From assembly GCF_001571285.1 (NCBI RefSeq), contig NZ_BCTM01000032.1, positions 1 to 46,336 of the forward strand: a stretch of 46,336 nucleotides of DNA, in the 5' to 3' direction. The notes beneath the pieces are model-generated. The model was not told the origin of the DNA and made no database searches. It worked only from the letters and a program-made list of their open reading frames with translations. This document shows, one piece after another, positions 16,587-27,054 of the stretch (position 1 is its first letter; each line of letters starts with the position of its first letter). Made by a program: the position numbers and the translations under genes. The stretch is from Kluyvera cryocrescens NBRC 102467 (GTDB taxonomy: Bacteria; Pseudomonadota; Gammaproteobacteria; Enterobacterales; Enterobacteriaceae).

Positions 16587-16817
16587 ATGCAAACTAATCT
16601 GGCTAACCTTCCGCAAGACGAAATGGACAAAGTGAACGTTGACCTGGCCGCCGCCGGCGTGGCTTTCAAAGAGCGTTACAATATGCCTATCGTCGCTGAA
16701 GTGGTCGAACGCGAACAGCCTGAACATTTGCGGGGCTGGTTTCGCGAACGATTGATTGCCCATCGCCTCGCGTCGGTCAATCTTTCCCGACTTCCGTACG
16801 AGCCGAAAGCCAAATAA
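16587..16817 (+). CDS. holE: DNA polymerase III theta subunit
   Basis: A 76-residue protein nearly identical to E. coli theta over most of its length ([20 protein letters not shown], then [20 protein letters not shown]). Theta binds the proofreading subunit epsilon (DnaQ) in the polymerase III core and modestly stabilises it. A good ribosome-binding site (AAGGAG) lies six bases before ATG 16587. Only the first eight residues and one or two inner positions differ from the E. coli protein. Single gene, divergent from yobA, followed by yobB. Confidence 0.97.
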   Translation: MQTNLANLPQDEMDKVNVDLAAAGVAFKERYNMPIVAEVVEREQPEHLRGWFRERLIAHRLASVNLSRLPYEPKAK

Positions 16818-16905
16818 TCATTACCCTTGGTGACATTTTCTTACAGAGAATCAAGTACCATTACGCAGGATAAAAGGCCAATTCAACGTGTTGAGGGATG
16901 CAACT

Positions 16906-17574
16906 ATGCTGACATGGACTATTGCTGCAGCGCAATATGCGCCTCGTAAGGGAGATGTTGCTGAGAACATCACCCACCATCTTCGTTTTATCGATGCCGC
17001 CGCCGAACAGGCATGCAAAGTTATTATTTTCCCGGAGCTGTCGCTGACCGGTCCTGATGACAACCAAACGCTTCCCACCCCACCGCCAGATAGTGAACTT
17101 CAGCCGCTCAGCGATGCCGCTCAGCGTTATCAGATGACCATTATTGCCGGCCTGCCGGTGGATAAAAACGGCGCGCGGATTAAGGGGATTGTTATTTTCA
17201 ATCCTGATAGCGGCCACCCCACTAAGCACCAGCAGGGACACGGAACCTGCCTGGCGCCGGAATCCAGCCAGATTAGCGTGTTTGAGCTTAATAACGATGG
17301 CTGTGAGCTCTCCTCCCAGGCTTCACTGCTGGCGACCGTCAGTTCGATGGCGGAGCCCCAACAGCAGCGCACTACCGATCGTTTACAGCGCTTTGCCCAC
17401 AAGTACGCGATCGCCGTCTTGAAATCCAACTATGCCAGCGGCCGCTTTTCCGGCGGAAGCGCCCTGTGGGATGAAAACGGTCAGCTCATCGTTCGCGCCG
17501 ACGGCGGAGAACTGCTGCTTACCGGCAGAAAAAGTGCTCAGGGTTGGCAAGGCGAGATCATTCCTTTACGCTAG
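16906..17574 (+). CDS. yobB: Carbon-nitrogen hydrolase family protein YobB
   Basis: A 222-residue nitrilase-superfamily protein. The N terminus (MLTWTIAAAQYAPRKGDVAE) and the catalytic glutamate region (KVIIFPELSLTG) are typical. The expected Lys/Cys pair is not clear: the usual cysteine motif is replaced by YAIAVLKSNYASGRFSGGSA, so catalysis is doubtful or altered. I chose ATG 16906 because GAGGGA lies seven bases before it; a GTG at 16888 is in frame but has no such site. E. coli YobB has about the same length and lies at the same place, between holE and exoX. The function is unknown. Confidence 0.85.
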   Translation: MLTWTIAAAQYAPRKGDVAENITHHLRFIDAAAEQACKVIIFPELSLTGPDDNQTLPTPPPDSELQPLSDAAQRYQMTIIAGLPVDKNGARIKGIVIFNPDSGHPTKHQQGHGTCLAPESSQISVFELNNDGCELSSQASLLATVSSMAEPQQQRTTDRLQRFAHKYAIAVLKSNYASGRFSGGSALWDENGQLIVRADGGELLLTGRKSAQGWQGEIIPLR

Positions 17575-17597
17575 TCGTTTTTGGCCGGGAGTTCGCC

Positions 17598-18257
17598 ATG
17601 CTGCGCGTAATCGATACTGAAACCTGCGACCTACAGGGAGGCGTCGTTGAGATAGCCTCCGTCGATGTGGTTGACGGTAAAATAGTTAATCCCATGAGCC
17701 ATCTGGTTCGCCCCGATCGCCCAATCAGCGCGCAGGCGATGGCCATCCACCGAATTACCGAAGAGATGGTGGCTGACAAGCCGTGGATTGAAGAGGTTGT
17801 GCCGTTTTATCAGGGCAGCCCGTGGTACGTCGCGCATAATGCCAGCTTCGATCGCCGCGTCCTTCCGGAGATGGACGGCGAATGGATCTGCACCATGAAG
17901 ATGGCGCGCCGGCTGTGGCCGGGAATTAAATACAGCAATATGGCGCTGTATAAATCACGTAAGCTGAGCGTCGCCACGCCGCCGGGTCTGCATCATCACC
18001 GCGCGCTGTACGACTGCTATATCACCGCCGCGCTGCTCATCGACATCATGCAAGTCTCTGGCTGGAGCGCGGAGCAAATGGTGGATGTCACCGGGCGTCC
18101 AGCCCTGCTACGCACCTTCACCTTCGGCAAATATCGCGGTCAGGAAGTGGCGGAGATCGCCAAAGACGATCCGGGCTACCTGCGCTGGCTGTTCAACAAC
18201 CTCGATCGCATGAGCCCGGAACTGAGACTGACGTTAAAACACTATCTGGATAAGTAG
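17598..18257 (+). CDS. exoX: Exonuclease X
   Basis: A 219-residue DnaQ-type 3'-5' exonuclease active on single- and double-stranded DNA, with roles in mismatch repair and UV survival. The Exo motifs are visible: Exo I Asp-x-Glu in VIDTETCDL (about residues 5-10), Exo II in AHNASFDRRVL (about 78-88), and Exo III with HHHRALYDCY (about 130-140). A helical C-terminal region ends FTFGKYRGQEVAEIAKDDPG. ATG 17598 has CGGGAG six bases upstream; an in-frame TTG further up is ignored. Its stop codon directly abuts the ptrB stop on the other strand with no base between. Confidence 0.95.
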   Translation: MLRVIDTETCDLQGGVVEIASVDVVDGKIVNPMSHLVRPDRPISAQAMAIHRITEEMVADKPWIEEVVPFYQGSPWYVAHNASFDRRVLPEMDGEWICTMKMARRLWPGIKYSNMALYKSRKLSVATPPGLHHHRALYDCYITAALLIDIMQVSGWSAEQMVDVTGRPALLRTFTFGKYRGQEVAEIAKDDPGYLRWLFNNLDRMSPELRLTLKHYLDK

Positions 18258-20309
18258 CTAGCGCTCGGTGCGTCCGGGTAGCGTTCCTTGCGCCAGGGCA
18301 ATCAGGAAGGCGAATTCCAGCGCTACACCCTCATAGCTTTTATAGCGCCCGGACTTGCCACCGTGCCCGGAATCCATATCGGTACACAGGAGCAGAAGGT
18401 TGTCATCGACCTTCTGCTCGCGCAGTTTTGCCACCCATTTCGCCGGTTCCCAATACTGCACCTGAGAATCATGCAGCCCGCTGGTGACCAGAATGTTGGG
18501 ATACGCCTGCGGCCGTACGTTATCGTATGGACTGTAGGACTTCATGTAACGATAGTAGGTTTCGTCCTCAGGATTTCCCCACTCTTCGAACTCCCCGGTG
18601 GTCAGCGGAATCGACTCATCGAGCATCGTGGTGACAACATCCACAAACGGGACCTGCGCCACGACGCCATGAAACAGCTCTGGACGCTCGTTAATGACCG
18701 TTCCCATCAGCATCCCGCCCGCGCTACCGCCCATGCCGTAGCACAAGGTGGGATTGCCGTACCCCTGCGCCAGCAGGGCATCGCAAACATCGATGTAATC
18801 GTTAAAGGTATTTTTCTTCTTCAGGAACTTGCCGTCTTCATACCACTGTTGCCCCAGCTCCCCACCGCCACGGACATGGGCAATCGCGAAGACAAAACCG
18901 CGGTCCAACAGGCTCAGACGGCTACTGCTAAAATCGGCGTCCATGCTGGCGCCGTAGGAACCGTAGCCATACACCAGCAGCGGATTATTGCCGCGGCGAA
19001 AATGTTCATGGCGATAAACCAACGACACCGGCACCTTAACGCCATCGCGGGCAGCGATCCACAGACGCTCGCTGCGATAGCGGCTGCCGTCAAATCCTTT
19101 CACTTCCTGCTGCTTAAGTATCTGCCGTTCACCGCTGTCCATATCCAGCTCGAACAACGTATCCGGCGTGGTCATCGACGAGTAGCCGTAGCGTAGACAG
19201 GCGGTTTCGGGTTCCGGGTTATAAGCTATCCACGTCACATAGGTCGGATCATCGAAAGCAATCTGCGTTTCCCGCTGGCTTTGGCGGTGAATCTGCCGTA
19301 AACGCAGCAAGCCATGTTCGCGCTCTTCAACCACCAGCCAGTCGCGGAACAGAGTGAAATCCTCCAGCATCACCGACTCACGCGGTGCAATCAGCGTTTG
19401 CCATGCCTGCTCATCCCAGCTGTCGCTGCGATATAAACCAAAGTTCTTGCCCTCACGGTTTGAGCGCAGGTAGAACTGCTGCTGGTAGTGATCAAGGCTA
19501 TATTCATGGTCTTTGCGGCGCGGTAAAAAGACCTGCGGCTGTGCGTCGCGCATATCGGCGTCAACCAGCAGCATTTCACTGGTCGTTGCGCTGGAAAGCG
19601 CGATAACCACATATTTTCTGGAGGACGTTTTGTGCAGGCTGACGTAGAACGCGTCATCGGCTTCTTCGTAGATCAGCTCATCCTGGGCCGTCGGCGCACC
19701 AACGTGATGACGCCACACCTGCCATGGCAACAGCGTGACGGGATGCTGGCGTACATAATAGAGCGTCCGCGAGTCATTCGCCCAGACCACGCCCGGCGAA
19801 ACATCTTCAATCACTTCCGGCAGCCAGGTTTCGTTGCCCAGATGACGGATGCGCAGCCCGTACTGCCGACGAGAGAGAAAATCCTCGGTCACCGCCAGCA
19901 GAATATTATCCGGTGCTACGTTGAGCCCGCCGAGCGTATAAAACTCGCTGTGCGCCGCGCGTTTATTCTCATCAATCAGTAATGACCAGGTTTCTTCGCC
20001 GAGGGGCTGGCGCTGATAAATCGCGTACTCGCGGCCCGGTTCATAGACCTGGCGATAGCGGTAGCCGTTTTTGATGTACGGCGCTGAAACTTCTTTCGGC
20101 GGTATACGGTCGATAATTTCTTTCAGCACGCGATCCTGCAGGCTGCGCTGAGAAGACATCGCCTCTCGTCCGTAGGCGTTCTCCTGCTGCAAATAGTCAA
20201 GCACCGCAGGCTGGGATCGCGAATCATCCCGCAGCCAGTAGTAGTTATCAACGCGCGTATCGCCATGCAAAGTCATGACGTGGGGTATCCGTTTTGCTTT
20301 AGGTGGCAT
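18258..20309 (-). CDS. ptrB: Oligopeptidase B
   Basis: A 683-residue serine oligopeptidase of the prolyl oligopeptidase family, cutting small peptides after Lys or Arg. The N terminus ([20 protein letters not shown]) and the beta-propeller part are typical. The catalytic alpha/beta-hydrolase domain has the nucleophile serine in [10 protein letters not shown] (about residue 530), the aspartate near [15 protein letters not shown], and the histidine in [12 protein letters not shown]. The E. coli enzyme has 686 residues. Cytoplasmic. Converges with exoX; its promoter region is the 82-bp gap to yebE. Confidence 0.96.
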   Translation of the reverse strand: MPPKAKRIPHVMTLHGDTRVDNYYWLRDDSRSQPAVLDYLQQENAYGREAMSSQRSLQDRVLKEIIDRIPPKEVSAPYIKNGYRYRQVYEPGREYAIYQRQPLGEETWSLLIDENKRAAHSEFYTLGGLNVAPDNILLAVTEDFLSRRQYGLRIRHLGNETWLPEVIEDVSPGVVWANDSRTLYYVRQHPVTLLPWQVWRHHVGAPTAQDELIYEEADDAFYVSLHKTSSRKYVVIALSSATTSEMLLVDADMRDAQPQVFLPRRKDHEYSLDHYQQQFYLRSNREGKNFGLYRSDSWDEQAWQTLIAPRESVMLEDFTLFRDWLVVEEREHGLLRLRQIHRQSQRETQIAFDDPTYVTWIAYNPEPETACLRYGYSSMTTPDTLFELDMDSGERQILKQQEVKGFDGSRYRSERLWIAARDGVKVPVSLVYRHEHFRRGNNPLLVYGYGSYGASMDADFSSSRLSLLDRGFVFAIAHVRGGGELGQQWYEDGKFLKKKNTFNDYIDVCDALLAQGYGNPTLCYGMGGSAGGMLMGTVINERPELFHGVVAQVPFVDVVTTMLDESIPLTTGEFEEWGNPEDETYYRYMKSYSPYDNVRPQAYPNILVTSGLHDSQVQYWEPAKWVAKLREQKVDDNLLLLCTDMDSGHGGKSGRYKSYEGVALEFAFLIALAQGTLPGRTER

Positions 20310-20391
20310 CTGATTATTCTTCTGTTTTAGTCACACCCTATAAGGGTGGACAAATTAGACGACGATGCAAGCAAAACCTGAAATTTGACCT

Positions 20392-21033
20392 TTAAAGTTG
20401 CTGTTTTTGCTGCTGTAAATCCTGTTCAATGCCCTCACGCACCTCAACGGGCAGCTTCAACGCATCGCCCAGCGCATTCAGGTAACTGCGTTCCATAAAG
20501 TGATCGATCTCGATCGCCGCGCAGCTAATAAAATAAAGCTCCAGCGCCTCTTCTTCGTTATGAACATCACGCGCCAGGCGCTGCGGGTCGAGCGGCTGTT
20601 CAATCGCCTGGGCGACAAGCGCCCGTACCTGCTCTTCGACCCCCGCTTCCCGAAGCTGCTGCTCAATAGCCGCCTGTTCTTTGGCATCAATATCTCCATC
20701 GCTCTTTGCCGCAAACACCAGCGCCAGAATCAGCCGTTCGGTACGCACATCAAGCGGCGCTGCGGGCGCACCATATTTCATCTCCGTCTGCGGATCGCCG
20801 CGCATTTTATCTTTGTACTTGTTCCACAATACGCTCCCGGCTACCGCACCGCCGCCGACCAGCAGCGCGCCGGTACCGTATTTCGCCAGCATTTTTCGCG
20901 ATGACTTGCTGGCGATCAGCAGCCCGGCCAGCCCCCCCAGAGCACCGGGCACCAGCATTTGGTTGAGGCCGCTTTTCCCCTCGTCCGATTTTTGCCCCAG
21001 CAATGATTGCAGTTGATTGAGCCAGCCTGACAT
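20392..21033 (-). CDS. yebE: Inner-membrane protein YebE (DUF533)
   Basis: A 213-residue protein. The first part (about 25-75) is glycine/alanine-rich with two hydrophobic segments ([40 protein letters not shown]). The remainder is a helical TerB-like domain containing [20 protein letters not shown] and a long acidic helix set. E. coli YebE is an inner-membrane protein reported to respond to envelope stress through CpxR; I do not see a clear CpxR box here. A strong GGAGG lies five bases before the ATG. Its exact function is unknown. Confidence 0.92.
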   Translation of the reverse strand: MSGWLNQLQSLLGQKSDEGKSGLNQMLVPGALGGLAGLLIASKSSRKMLAKYGTGALLVGGGAVAGSVLWNKYKDKMRGDPQTEMKYGAPAAPLDVRTERLILALVFAAKSDGDIDAKEQAAIEQQLREAGVEEQVRALVAQAIEQPLDPQRLARDVHNEEEALELYFISCAAIEIDHFMERSYLNALGDALKLPVEVREGIEQDLQQQKQQL

Positions 21034-21157
21034 AGAACCTCCAGTAGAATGTGTACGTAGTTCAGACTAGGCGAGCGGATGTCAGAATATGTCTGCGCCG
21101 CATAAAGATGCGAAAATTTAACGCGATACCTTCTCTTGTCTGTTGAGCCCAAGACAG

Positions 21158-21173
21158 ACGCAAACGTTTTCGT
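21158..21173. promoter_or_regulatory. PurR operator and promoter of purT
   Basis: ACGCAAACGTTTTCGT at 21158-21173 matches the PurR operator consensus exactly as I know it. A TATAAT -10 box follows at 21175-21180, and the purT ATG is 34 bp further. Repression of purT by PurR with hypoxanthine or guanine is established in E. coli. Confidence 0.92.
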
Positions 21174-21213
21174 TTATAATGCGCCAAACTTTGGATAGAC
21201 GGTGGAATAGGTA

Positions 21214-22392
21214 ATGACGTTATTAGGCACAGCTCTGCGTCCTGCTGCGACGCGCGTAATGCTTCTGGGTTCGGGTGAATTGGGTAAAGAAGTGGCCATT
21301 GAATGCCAGCGGTTAGGAATCGAAGTAATCGCCGTCGATCGTTATGCCGATGCCCCGGCAATGCACGTCGCGCATCGTTCCTATGTCATTAATATGCTTG
21401 ACGGCATGGTGCTCAAAGCGCTGGTTGAGCAGGAAAAACCCGACTTTATCGTACCGGAAATCGAAGCCATCGCCACCGATATGCTGATTGAACTCGAGCA
21501 GGCAGGCCAGCACGTGGTGCCATGCGCACGCGCAACCCAGTTGACCATGAACCGCGAAGGTATCCGCCGCCTGGCGGCAGAAACGCTGAAATTGCCAACG
21601 TCGGCCTATCATTTCGCCGACAGCGAAGCGCAGTTCCGTGAGGCGGTGGCGGATATCGGCCTGCCGTGCATCGTGAAACCGGTAATGAGTTCTTCCGGTA
21701 AAGGGCAGACTTTTATTCGCCATGAAGATCAGCTTGCGCAGGCGTGGCAGTATGCGCAGCAGGGTGGCCGCGCCGGGGCCGGTCGCGTGATTGTTGAAGG
21801 GGTAGTAAATTTTGATTTTGAGATAACCCTACTCACCGTGAATGCGGTTGATGGCGTTCATTTCTGTGCGCCGGTGGGGCATCGTCAGGAAGATGGCGAC
21901 TACCGCGAATCGTGGCAGCCGCAGCAGATGAGTGAACTGGCGCTGGCGCGCGCGCAGCAGATTGCCCGTGATGTGGTGCTGGCATTAGGTGGATATGGGC
22001 TGTTTGGCGTCGAACTGTTTGTCTGCGGCGATGATGTGGTGTTCAGTGAAGTGTCACCGCGGCCACACGATACCGGGATGGTGACGCTGATTTCGCAGGA
22101 CGTCTCCGAATTTGCGCTGCACGTCCGGGCGTTCCTTGGATTGCCGGTCGGCGCGATTCGCCATTACGGCCCTTCGGCTTCCGCGGTGCTGCTGCCGCAG
22201 CTGACCAGCCGTAACGTGACCTTTGATAATGTACAGAATGCGCTCGGCGCTGGGGTGCAACTGCGCCTGTTCGGCAAGCCGGATATCGACGGCTCCCGCC
22301 GCATGGGCGTGGCGCTGGCAACCGGCGATAGCGTAGAACAAGCCGTAGAGCGGGCGAAAATCGCCGCGGCTGCGGTTATCGTTCAGGGGTAA
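21214..22392 (+). CDS. purT: Formate-dependent GAR transformylase PurT
   Basis: A 392-residue ATP-grasp enzyme, the same length as in E. coli. It makes formyl-GAR from GAR, formate and ATP in purine synthesis, as the folate-independent alternative to PurN. The N-terminal Rossmann-like part has [20 protein letters not shown] (about 15-34). The ATP-grasp segment includes [17 protein letters not shown] (about 150-167) and the acidic metal-binding [20 protein letters not shown] (about 258-277) with SPRPHDTGM. The gene is preceded by a perfect PurR box and followed by an intrinsic terminator. Confidence 0.97.
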   Translation: MTLLGTALRPAATRVMLLGSGELGKEVAIECQRLGIEVIAVDRYADAPAMHVAHRSYVINMLDGMVLKALVEQEKPDFIVPEIEAIATDMLIELEQAGQHVVPCARATQLTMNREGIRRLAAETLKLPTSAYHFADSEAQFREAVADIGLPCIVKPVMSSSGKGQTFIRHEDQLAQAWQYAQQGGRAGAGRVIVEGVVNFDFEITLLTVNAVDGVHFCAPVGHRQEDGDYRESWQPQQMSELALARAQQIARDVVLALGGYGLFGVELFVCGDDVVFSEVSPRPHDTGMVTLISQDVSEFALHVRAFLGLPVGAIRHYGPSASAVLLPQLTSRNVTFDNVQNALGAGVQLRLFGKPDIDGSRRMGVALATGDSVEQAVERAKIAAAAVIVQG

Positions 22393-22394
22393 TA

Positions 22395-22430
22395 AAAAAG
22401 GCGGGCTGCTTACGCATACCCGCCCTTTTT
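22395..22430 (+). terminator. Terminator between purT and eda
   Basis: AAAAAGGCGGG and its near complement CCCGCCCTTTTT (one bulged C) form a hairpin with T-tracts in both directions. It lies 2 bp after the purT stop and 39 bp from the convergent eda stop, so it can serve both genes. Confidence 0.85.
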
Positions 22431-22468
22431 TACTGCTACCCGGTCAGACGGCCGGGAGAACAGTCACC

Positions 22469-23110
22469 TTACAGCTTAGCACCTTCAACCGCTTCACGAG
22501 CCAGTTTGGTGATGCGATCGTAATCGCCAGCTTCCAGCGCGTCAGCCGGAACCAACCAGGAACCGCCGATGCACAGGACGCTTTTCAGCGCCAGGTAGTC
22601 ACGGTAGTTAGCCGGGGAGATACCGCCGGTTGGGCAGAAACGAATCTGAGAGAATGGACCTGCAATTGCCTGCAGCGCTTTCACGCCACCGTTGGCTTCA
22701 GCCGGGAAGAATTTGAACTCTTTCAGGCCGTGTTCCATACCCAGCATCAGTTCTGAAACGGAGCAGATACCTGGGATCAGCGGGATAGTCCCTGCGGTTG
22801 CAGCTTTCAGCAGATTGTCGGTCAGGCCCGGGCTGATAGCAAACTGTGCGCCAGCTTCGGTCACTTCTTTCAACTGCTGTGCGTTGGTCACGGTACCCGC
22901 GCCGACGATAGCATCCGGAACTTCTTTTGCAATGGCGCGGATCGCGTCCATTGCACATGCGGTACGCAGCGTAACTTCCAGTACGCGTACGCCGCCCGCT
23001 ACCAGCGCTTTCGCCATCGGTACTGCGTGCTCAAGCTTGTTAACCACGATGACCGGAACTACCGGGCCAGTGGTCAGGATTGCTTCTGCAGTTGTTTTCC
23101 AGTTTTTCAT
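22469..23110 (-). CDS. eda: KDPG / KHG aldolase
   Basis: A 213-residue class I aldolase that splits 2-keto-3-deoxy-6-phosphogluconate to pyruvate and glyceraldehyde-3-phosphate, the last step of the Entner-Doudoroff pathway; it also acts on 4-hydroxy-2-oxoglutarate. The Schiff-base lysine lies in [14 protein letters not shown] (about residue 133), the catalytic glutamate in [15 protein letters not shown] (about 45), and the phosphate site in [16 protein letters not shown]. Its length equals the E. coli enzyme. It follows edd by 39 bp and is likely co-transcribed with it. Confidence 0.97.
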   Translation of the reverse strand: MKNWKTTAEAILTTGPVVPVIVVNKLEHAVPMAKALVAGGVRVLEVTLRTACAMDAIRAIAKEVPDAIVGAGTVTNAQQLKEVTEAGAQFAISPGLTDNLLKAATAGTIPLIPGICSVSELMLGMEHGLKEFKFFPAEANGGVKALQAIAGPFSQIRFCPTGGISPANYRDYLALKSVLCIGGSWLVPADALEAGDYDRITKLAREAVEGAKL

Positions 23111-23149
23111 CAGAAATTCTCTCTCGCCAGATCTACAAAACGTGTCATC

Positions 23150-24961
23150 TTAAAAGGTAATACAGGTTGCGCCCTGCTCTGCACCGGACAGTTTTTCCCG
23201 TAATGCACCGAACAGTTCACGGCCTGTTCCCACGCGCGAAGCGCTCAGATCAGGAATATGCGGTTGACGCGCAGCCAGTTCGGCTTCATCGACCAGCAGC
23301 GTCAGCTCACCGGTCTGGCCGTTTACGCGAATCATGTCACCGTCGCGCACTTTCGCCAGCAGTCCGCCGTCATAAGCTTCAGGGGTCACGTGAATCGCTG
23401 ACGGTACTTTACCGGATGCACCAGACAGTCGGCCATCAGTGACTAACGCAATTTTGAAACAGCGGTCCAATAATACACCAAGTGGCGGCATAAGTTTATG
23501 TAATTCTGGCATGCCGTTCGCTTTTGGTCCTTGATGACGCACAACAACGACACAATCTTTGTCCAGCAGGCCCGCTTCAAACGCCGGTAACACATCGTGC
23601 TGACTTTCGAAAATCACCGCTGGCGCTTCAATCACCTGGTTTTCAACCGGTACGGCGGAGGTTTTCATCACCGCGCGTCCCAGGTTGCCGCTCAGCACTT
23701 TAGTGCCGCCATGTTTAGAGAAAGGCTTGTCGAAGGTGGCGATAATGTTGTCATCTAACGACGCCGTTGCGCCTTCACGCCAGTCCAGTTTGCCCTCATT
23801 CAGCCATGGCTCCATGGTGTAGTGGGATAAACCGAAGCCCGCGACGGTGTTGACGTCCTCATGCAGCAGGCCGCCTTTCAGCAGTTCGCGTACCAGTACC
23901 GGCACGCCGCCCGCAGCCTGGAAGTGGTTGATGTCGGCTGGGCCATTTGGATACAGACGCGCCATCAGCGGCACAACGTCGGACAAATCAGAGAAGTCAT
24001 CCCAGTTAATGATGATCCCCGCCGCGCGAGCCATCGCCACCAGGTGCATGGTGTGGTTAGTCGACCCGCCGGTTGCCAGCAGTGCGACGATCCCGTTGAC
24101 CACCACTTTTTCGTCAACCATTTTACCCAGCGGCATCCACTCATTGCCGTTACCGGTCATACGCGTCACCTGACGCGCCGCAGCGGCGGTCAGTTCAGCA
24201 CGCAGCGGCGCATCCGGGTGAACGAATGACGAACCCGGCAGCTGCATGCCCATGAATTCGATAACCATTTGGTTAGTATTGGCGGTGCCGTAGAAAGTAC
24301 AGGTGCCCGGCGCGTGATAAGAGGCAGCTTCAGACTCCAGCAGCGCGTTACGGTCAACCTTGCCTTCAGCATACAGCTGACGAATACGCACTTTTTCTTT
24401 GTTCGGCAGGCCGCTGGCCATTGGGCCTGATGGGATAAACACCGACGGCAGATGGCCGAAGGAGAACGCGGCCATCGCCAGCCCTGGGACAATTTTATCG
24501 CACACGCCGAGGTACAGCGCGCCGTCGAACATATTATGAGACAGGCCAACGGCTGCGGACATGGCGATCACTTCGCGGCTCAGTAAGGAGAGCTCCATGC
24601 CATCCTGACCCTGAGTCACGCCGTCACACATCGCAGGAACGCCGCCCGCCACCTGACCAACCGCATTCACGCTATGCAGCGCTTTACGGATTTGGTCCGG
24701 GTAATATTCATACGGCTGGTGGGCAGAAAGCATATCGTTATAGGAGGTGATGATCGCGATATTGTTACGCAGCATGCTTTTCAACGACGCTTTATCATCT
24801 GGCTGGCAGGCGGCAAAACCGTGCGCCAGGTTACCGCAGGCCAGTTCCGAGCGGTGAACCGTTTCAGTTTTTGCCTGCTCGATGCGCGCCAGATAGGCTT
24901 CACGCGTGCTGCGAGAGCGTTCAATAATGCGATTTGTTACCCGTAACATTACAGAGTTCAT
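23150..24961 (-). CDS. edd: 6-phosphogluconate dehydratase
   Basis: A 603-residue iron-sulfur dehydratase of the IlvD/Edd family, same length as in E. coli, making KDPG from 6-phosphogluconate. The cluster cysteines are in [17 protein letters not shown], in [12 protein letters not shown] and in the motif [20 protein letters not shown] region; the family end motif [20 protein letters not shown] is present. AGGAG lies seven bases before the ATG. It lies downstream of zwf on the same strand, separated by a hairpin and a GntR-type operator, with eda following. Confidence 0.97.
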   Translation of the reverse strand: MNSVMLRVTNRIIERSRSTREAYLARIEQAKTETVHRSELACGNLAHGFAACQPDDKASLKSMLRNNIAIITSYNDMLSAHQPYEYYPDQIRKALHSVNAVGQVAGGVPAMCDGVTQGQDGMELSLLSREVIAMSAAVGLSHNMFDGALYLGVCDKIVPGLAMAAFSFGHLPSVFIPSGPMASGLPNKEKVRIRQLYAEGKVDRNALLESEAASYHAPGTCTFYGTANTNQMVIEFMGMQLPGSSFVHPDAPLRAELTAAAARQVTRMTGNGNEWMPLGKMVDEKVVVNGIVALLATGGSTNHTMHLVAMARAAGIIINWDDFSDLSDVVPLMARLYPNGPADINHFQAAGGVPVLVRELLKGGLLHEDVNTVAGFGLSHYTMEPWLNEGKLDWREGATASLDDNIIATFDKPFSKHGGTKVLSGNLGRAVMKTSAVPVENQVIEAPAVIFESQHDVLPAFEAGLLDKDCVVVVRHQGPKANGMPELHKLMPPLGVLLDRCFKIALVTDGRLSGASGKVPSAIHVTPEAYDGGLLAKVRDGDMIRVNGQTGELTLLVDEAELAARQPHIPDLSASRVGTGRELFGALREKLSGAEQGATCITF

Positions 24962-25080
24962 AAAGGCTCCTCAAATTTTTCTGTCCAGGCCGCTGTCCAA
25001 TGGGGCGAATATATTGGTCTGTCTTATCTAAAACGCCCGTGTAACGCAGCTCAGAGGCAAGTATCTACCGCTAGTGTAAT

Positions 25081-25114
25081 AAAAAAAGCCCCGGGAGTGA
25101 ATCCGCCCGGGGCT
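25081..25114 (-). terminator. Hairpin with U-tract between zwf and edd
   Basis: Read leftward, AGCCCCGGG (25114-25106) and CCCGGGGCT (25095-25087) pair perfectly over a ten-base loop, followed by T residues. It looks like the zwf terminator. However, it lies downstream of the GntR box at 25153-25168 on the same strand, so any edd transcript starting near that box must pass it. Confidence 0.85.
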
Positions 25115-25152
25115 TAAATGCGCAAAAATAGCACTACATGCTGTGTTAGATC

Positions 25153-25168
25153 ATGTTACCGGTAAAAT
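25153..25168. promoter_or_regulatory. GntR-type operator upstream of edd
   Basis: ATGTTACCGGTAAAAT differs by one base from the palindrome ATGTTACCGGTAACAT, the E. coli GntR/gluconate operator type. It lies 192 bp upstream of edd and 26 bp after the zwf stop. In E. coli edd-eda is repressed by GntR and induced by gluconate, which fits. Confidence 0.8.
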
Positions 25169-25193
25169 AACCCTTCTGGATTATCGCTGCGGC

Positions 25194-26669
25194 TTACTCG
25201 AACTCGTTCCAGGAACGACCATCACGGGTGATCATGGCAACGGAAGCCACCGGCCCCCAGGTGCCTGCCTGGTACGGTTTCGGCGCATCTTTATCGCTGG
25301 CCCAGGCTTCGGTGATGGAGTCGACCCACTTCCACGCTTCTTCAACTTCATCACGACGAACGAACAGCGCCTGGATCCCACGCATGGTCTCCAGCAGCAG
25401 GCGCTCGTAAGCGTCAGCCAGGTGCGTCTGATTAAAGGTTTCGGAGTAGCTCAGATCCAGTTTCGTCACCTGCAGATTATGCTTGTGCTCAAGACCCGGA
25501 ACCTTGTTCAGGATCTGGATATCGACACCTTCATCCGGCTGCAGACGAATGGTCAGCTTGTTCTGCGGCAGTTCAGGCCAGGTTTCTTTGAACAGATTCA
25601 GTTCCGGATTCTTGAAGTACACGACGACTTCAGAACATTTGGTCGGCAGACGTTTACCGGTGCGCAGGTAGAATGGAACCCCCGCCCAGCGCCAGTTATC
25701 AATATCGACGCGAATAGAAACGAACGTTTCGGTGCTGCTGGATTTATTAGCCCCCTCTTCTTCAAGGTAGCCAGGAACTTTCTGCCCTTGCGCAAAGCCC
25801 GCGGTGTATTGCCCACGCACCGTTTTGTCACGCACGTTGCTGCGGTCAATGCGGCGCAGGGATTTCAGTACCTTCACCTTCTCGTCACGAATGCTGTCGG
25901 CGGTCAGGTCTGACGGCGGCGCCATGGCAATCATGCACAGTATTTGCAGCAGGTGGTTTTGGATCATGTCGCGCATTTGGCCGGCCTGATCGAAGTAACC
26001 CCAGCGGCCTTCGATACCCACCTCTTCCGCCACGGTAATTTCCACGTGATCGATAGTGCGGTTGTCCCAGTTGTTCACAAATAGGGAGTTAGCAAAGCGC
26101 AGCGCCAGCAGGTTCAGTACCGTTTCTTTACCCAGATAGTGGTCGATACGGTAAACCTGGCACTCTTCAAAATATTCGCCAACCTGGTCGTTAATTTCAC
26201 GTGAGGTTTCCAGCGAGGTGCCCAGCGGTTTTTCCATGACCACGCGCGCAGGCTTCGCGTTCAGTTTTGCCTCACCCAAACCGCGGCAAATCGCGCCAAA
26301 GGTGCTTGGTGGCATCGCGAAATAGTTAATGGTGATACGATTTTTCTGGTCAAGCATTTCGCCAAGGCGTGAAAACGCAGGAGCATCATTCACATCAAGG
26401 TTACAAAAATCGAGACGCGCACTGAGGGTGTCCCACAAACCTTCATCAATCTTCTCTTTCATGAAGGTTTCCAGCGCTTCGCGGACCACTTTGGTGTACG
26501 CCGCTTTGTCCCAGTCAGCACGGCCTACGCCGATGATACGGGTGTCAGGGTTAATTTGACCGGCTTTTTCAAGCTGATACAGGGAAGGCAGCAGTTTCCG
26601 GCGGGCCAAGTCGCCCTTCGCGCCGAAAATGACCAGATCGCATGCCTGGGCCGTTTGCGTTACCGCCAT
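25194..26669 (-). CDS. zwf: Glucose-6-phosphate 1-dehydrogenase
   Basis: A 491-residue enzyme, exactly the E. coli length, oxidising glucose-6-phosphate with NADP+ to open the pentose phosphate and Entner-Doudoroff routes. The nucleotide-binding start is [20 protein letters not shown] (about 14-33), and the active-site signature [15 protein letters not shown] lies near 175-190. The N terminus [11 protein letters not shown] matches the known start, and GGAGAA lies 5 bp before ATG 26669. An in-frame ATG at 26711 would add 14 residues without a ribosome-binding site. A HexR-type box lies about 80 bp upstream. Confidence 0.97.
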   Translation of the reverse strand: MAVTQTAQACDLVIFGAKGDLARRKLLPSLYQLEKAGQINPDTRIIGVGRADWDKAAYTKVVREALETFMKEKIDEGLWDTLSARLDFCNLDVNDAPAFSRLGEMLDQKNRITINYFAMPPSTFGAICRGLGEAKLNAKPARVVMEKPLGTSLETSREINDQVGEYFEECQVYRIDHYLGKETVLNLLALRFANSLFVNNWDNRTIDHVEITVAEEVGIEGRWGYFDQAGQMRDMIQNHLLQILCMIAMAPPSDLTADSIRDEKVKVLKSLRRIDRSNVRDKTVRGQYTAGFAQGQKVPGYLEEEGANKSSSTETFVSIRVDIDNWRWAGVPFYLRTGKRLPTKCSEVVVYFKNPELNLFKETWPELPQNKLTIRLQPDEGVDIQILNKVPGLEHKHNLQVTKLDLSYSETFNQTHLADAYERLLLETMRGIQALFVRRDEVEEAWKWVDSITEAWASDKDAPKPYQAGTWGPVASVAMITRDGRSWNEFE

Positions 26670-26745
26670 GTCATTCTCCTCAGTTAAAGATCCCGGCTTT
26701 CTACACTTCATCCTTCAGGTTTTCCTGAAAAATGCCGGATATCAT

Positions 26746-26760
26746 TGTAATTTTCTTACG
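26746..26760. promoter_or_regulatory. HexR-type operator before zwf
   Basis: TGTAATTTTCTTACG is a near match to the HexR palindrome TGTAATTAAATTACA (arms 9 of 10). It lies 77 bp upstream of the zwf start in the zwf-hexR intergenic region of 385 bp. HexR repression of zwf, released by KDPG, is established for several proteobacteria. A weaker TGTAATGA half-site occurs at about 26930 near hexR. Confidence 0.65.
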
Positions 26761-26890
26761 GTGCACTGTACTGTGTTTACCAAATTGCCGAAACCCTTTA
26801 ACGTCCTTCTCGCCTGTCGATCGCACAAATCGGAACCGTTACGGCCGCAGCGTTAGGCAATCCGCCAATTTTGTTCGTTCTTTCGCCTGA

Positions 26891-26915
26891 ACGACGTCAG
26901 TTAAAATACGACGTC
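26891..26915. repeat. Direct repeat ACGACGTC in the hexR upstream region
   Basis: ACGACGTC occurs at 26891-26898 and again at 26908-26915, 17 bp apart, each containing the palindrome GACGTC. The intervening bases are A/T-rich (TTAAAATA). It lies about 140 bp before hexR and could be an operator; no regulator is evident to me. Confidence 0.4.
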
Positions 26916-27054
26916 GATCATGTAATGAAAAAAAACAACATCTTTTGCTGTTCCTATTCACTTTTCACTCGGCTTCAAGCGTATATTCTTGCTAAAACGC
27001 CTGCAGATTTCACCCATTAATGGAATCGTTTCAATCTATGAGCGCCTTGTCACG

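Noticed and set aside
16888-16905. GTG start for yobB
   Set aside because: GAGGGA is correctly spaced for the ATG at 16906, and the family protein starts there.
26670-26711. Longer zwf start
   Set aside because: Adds 14 residues absent from known G6PDH and has no ribosome-binding site, while GGAGAA precedes 26669.
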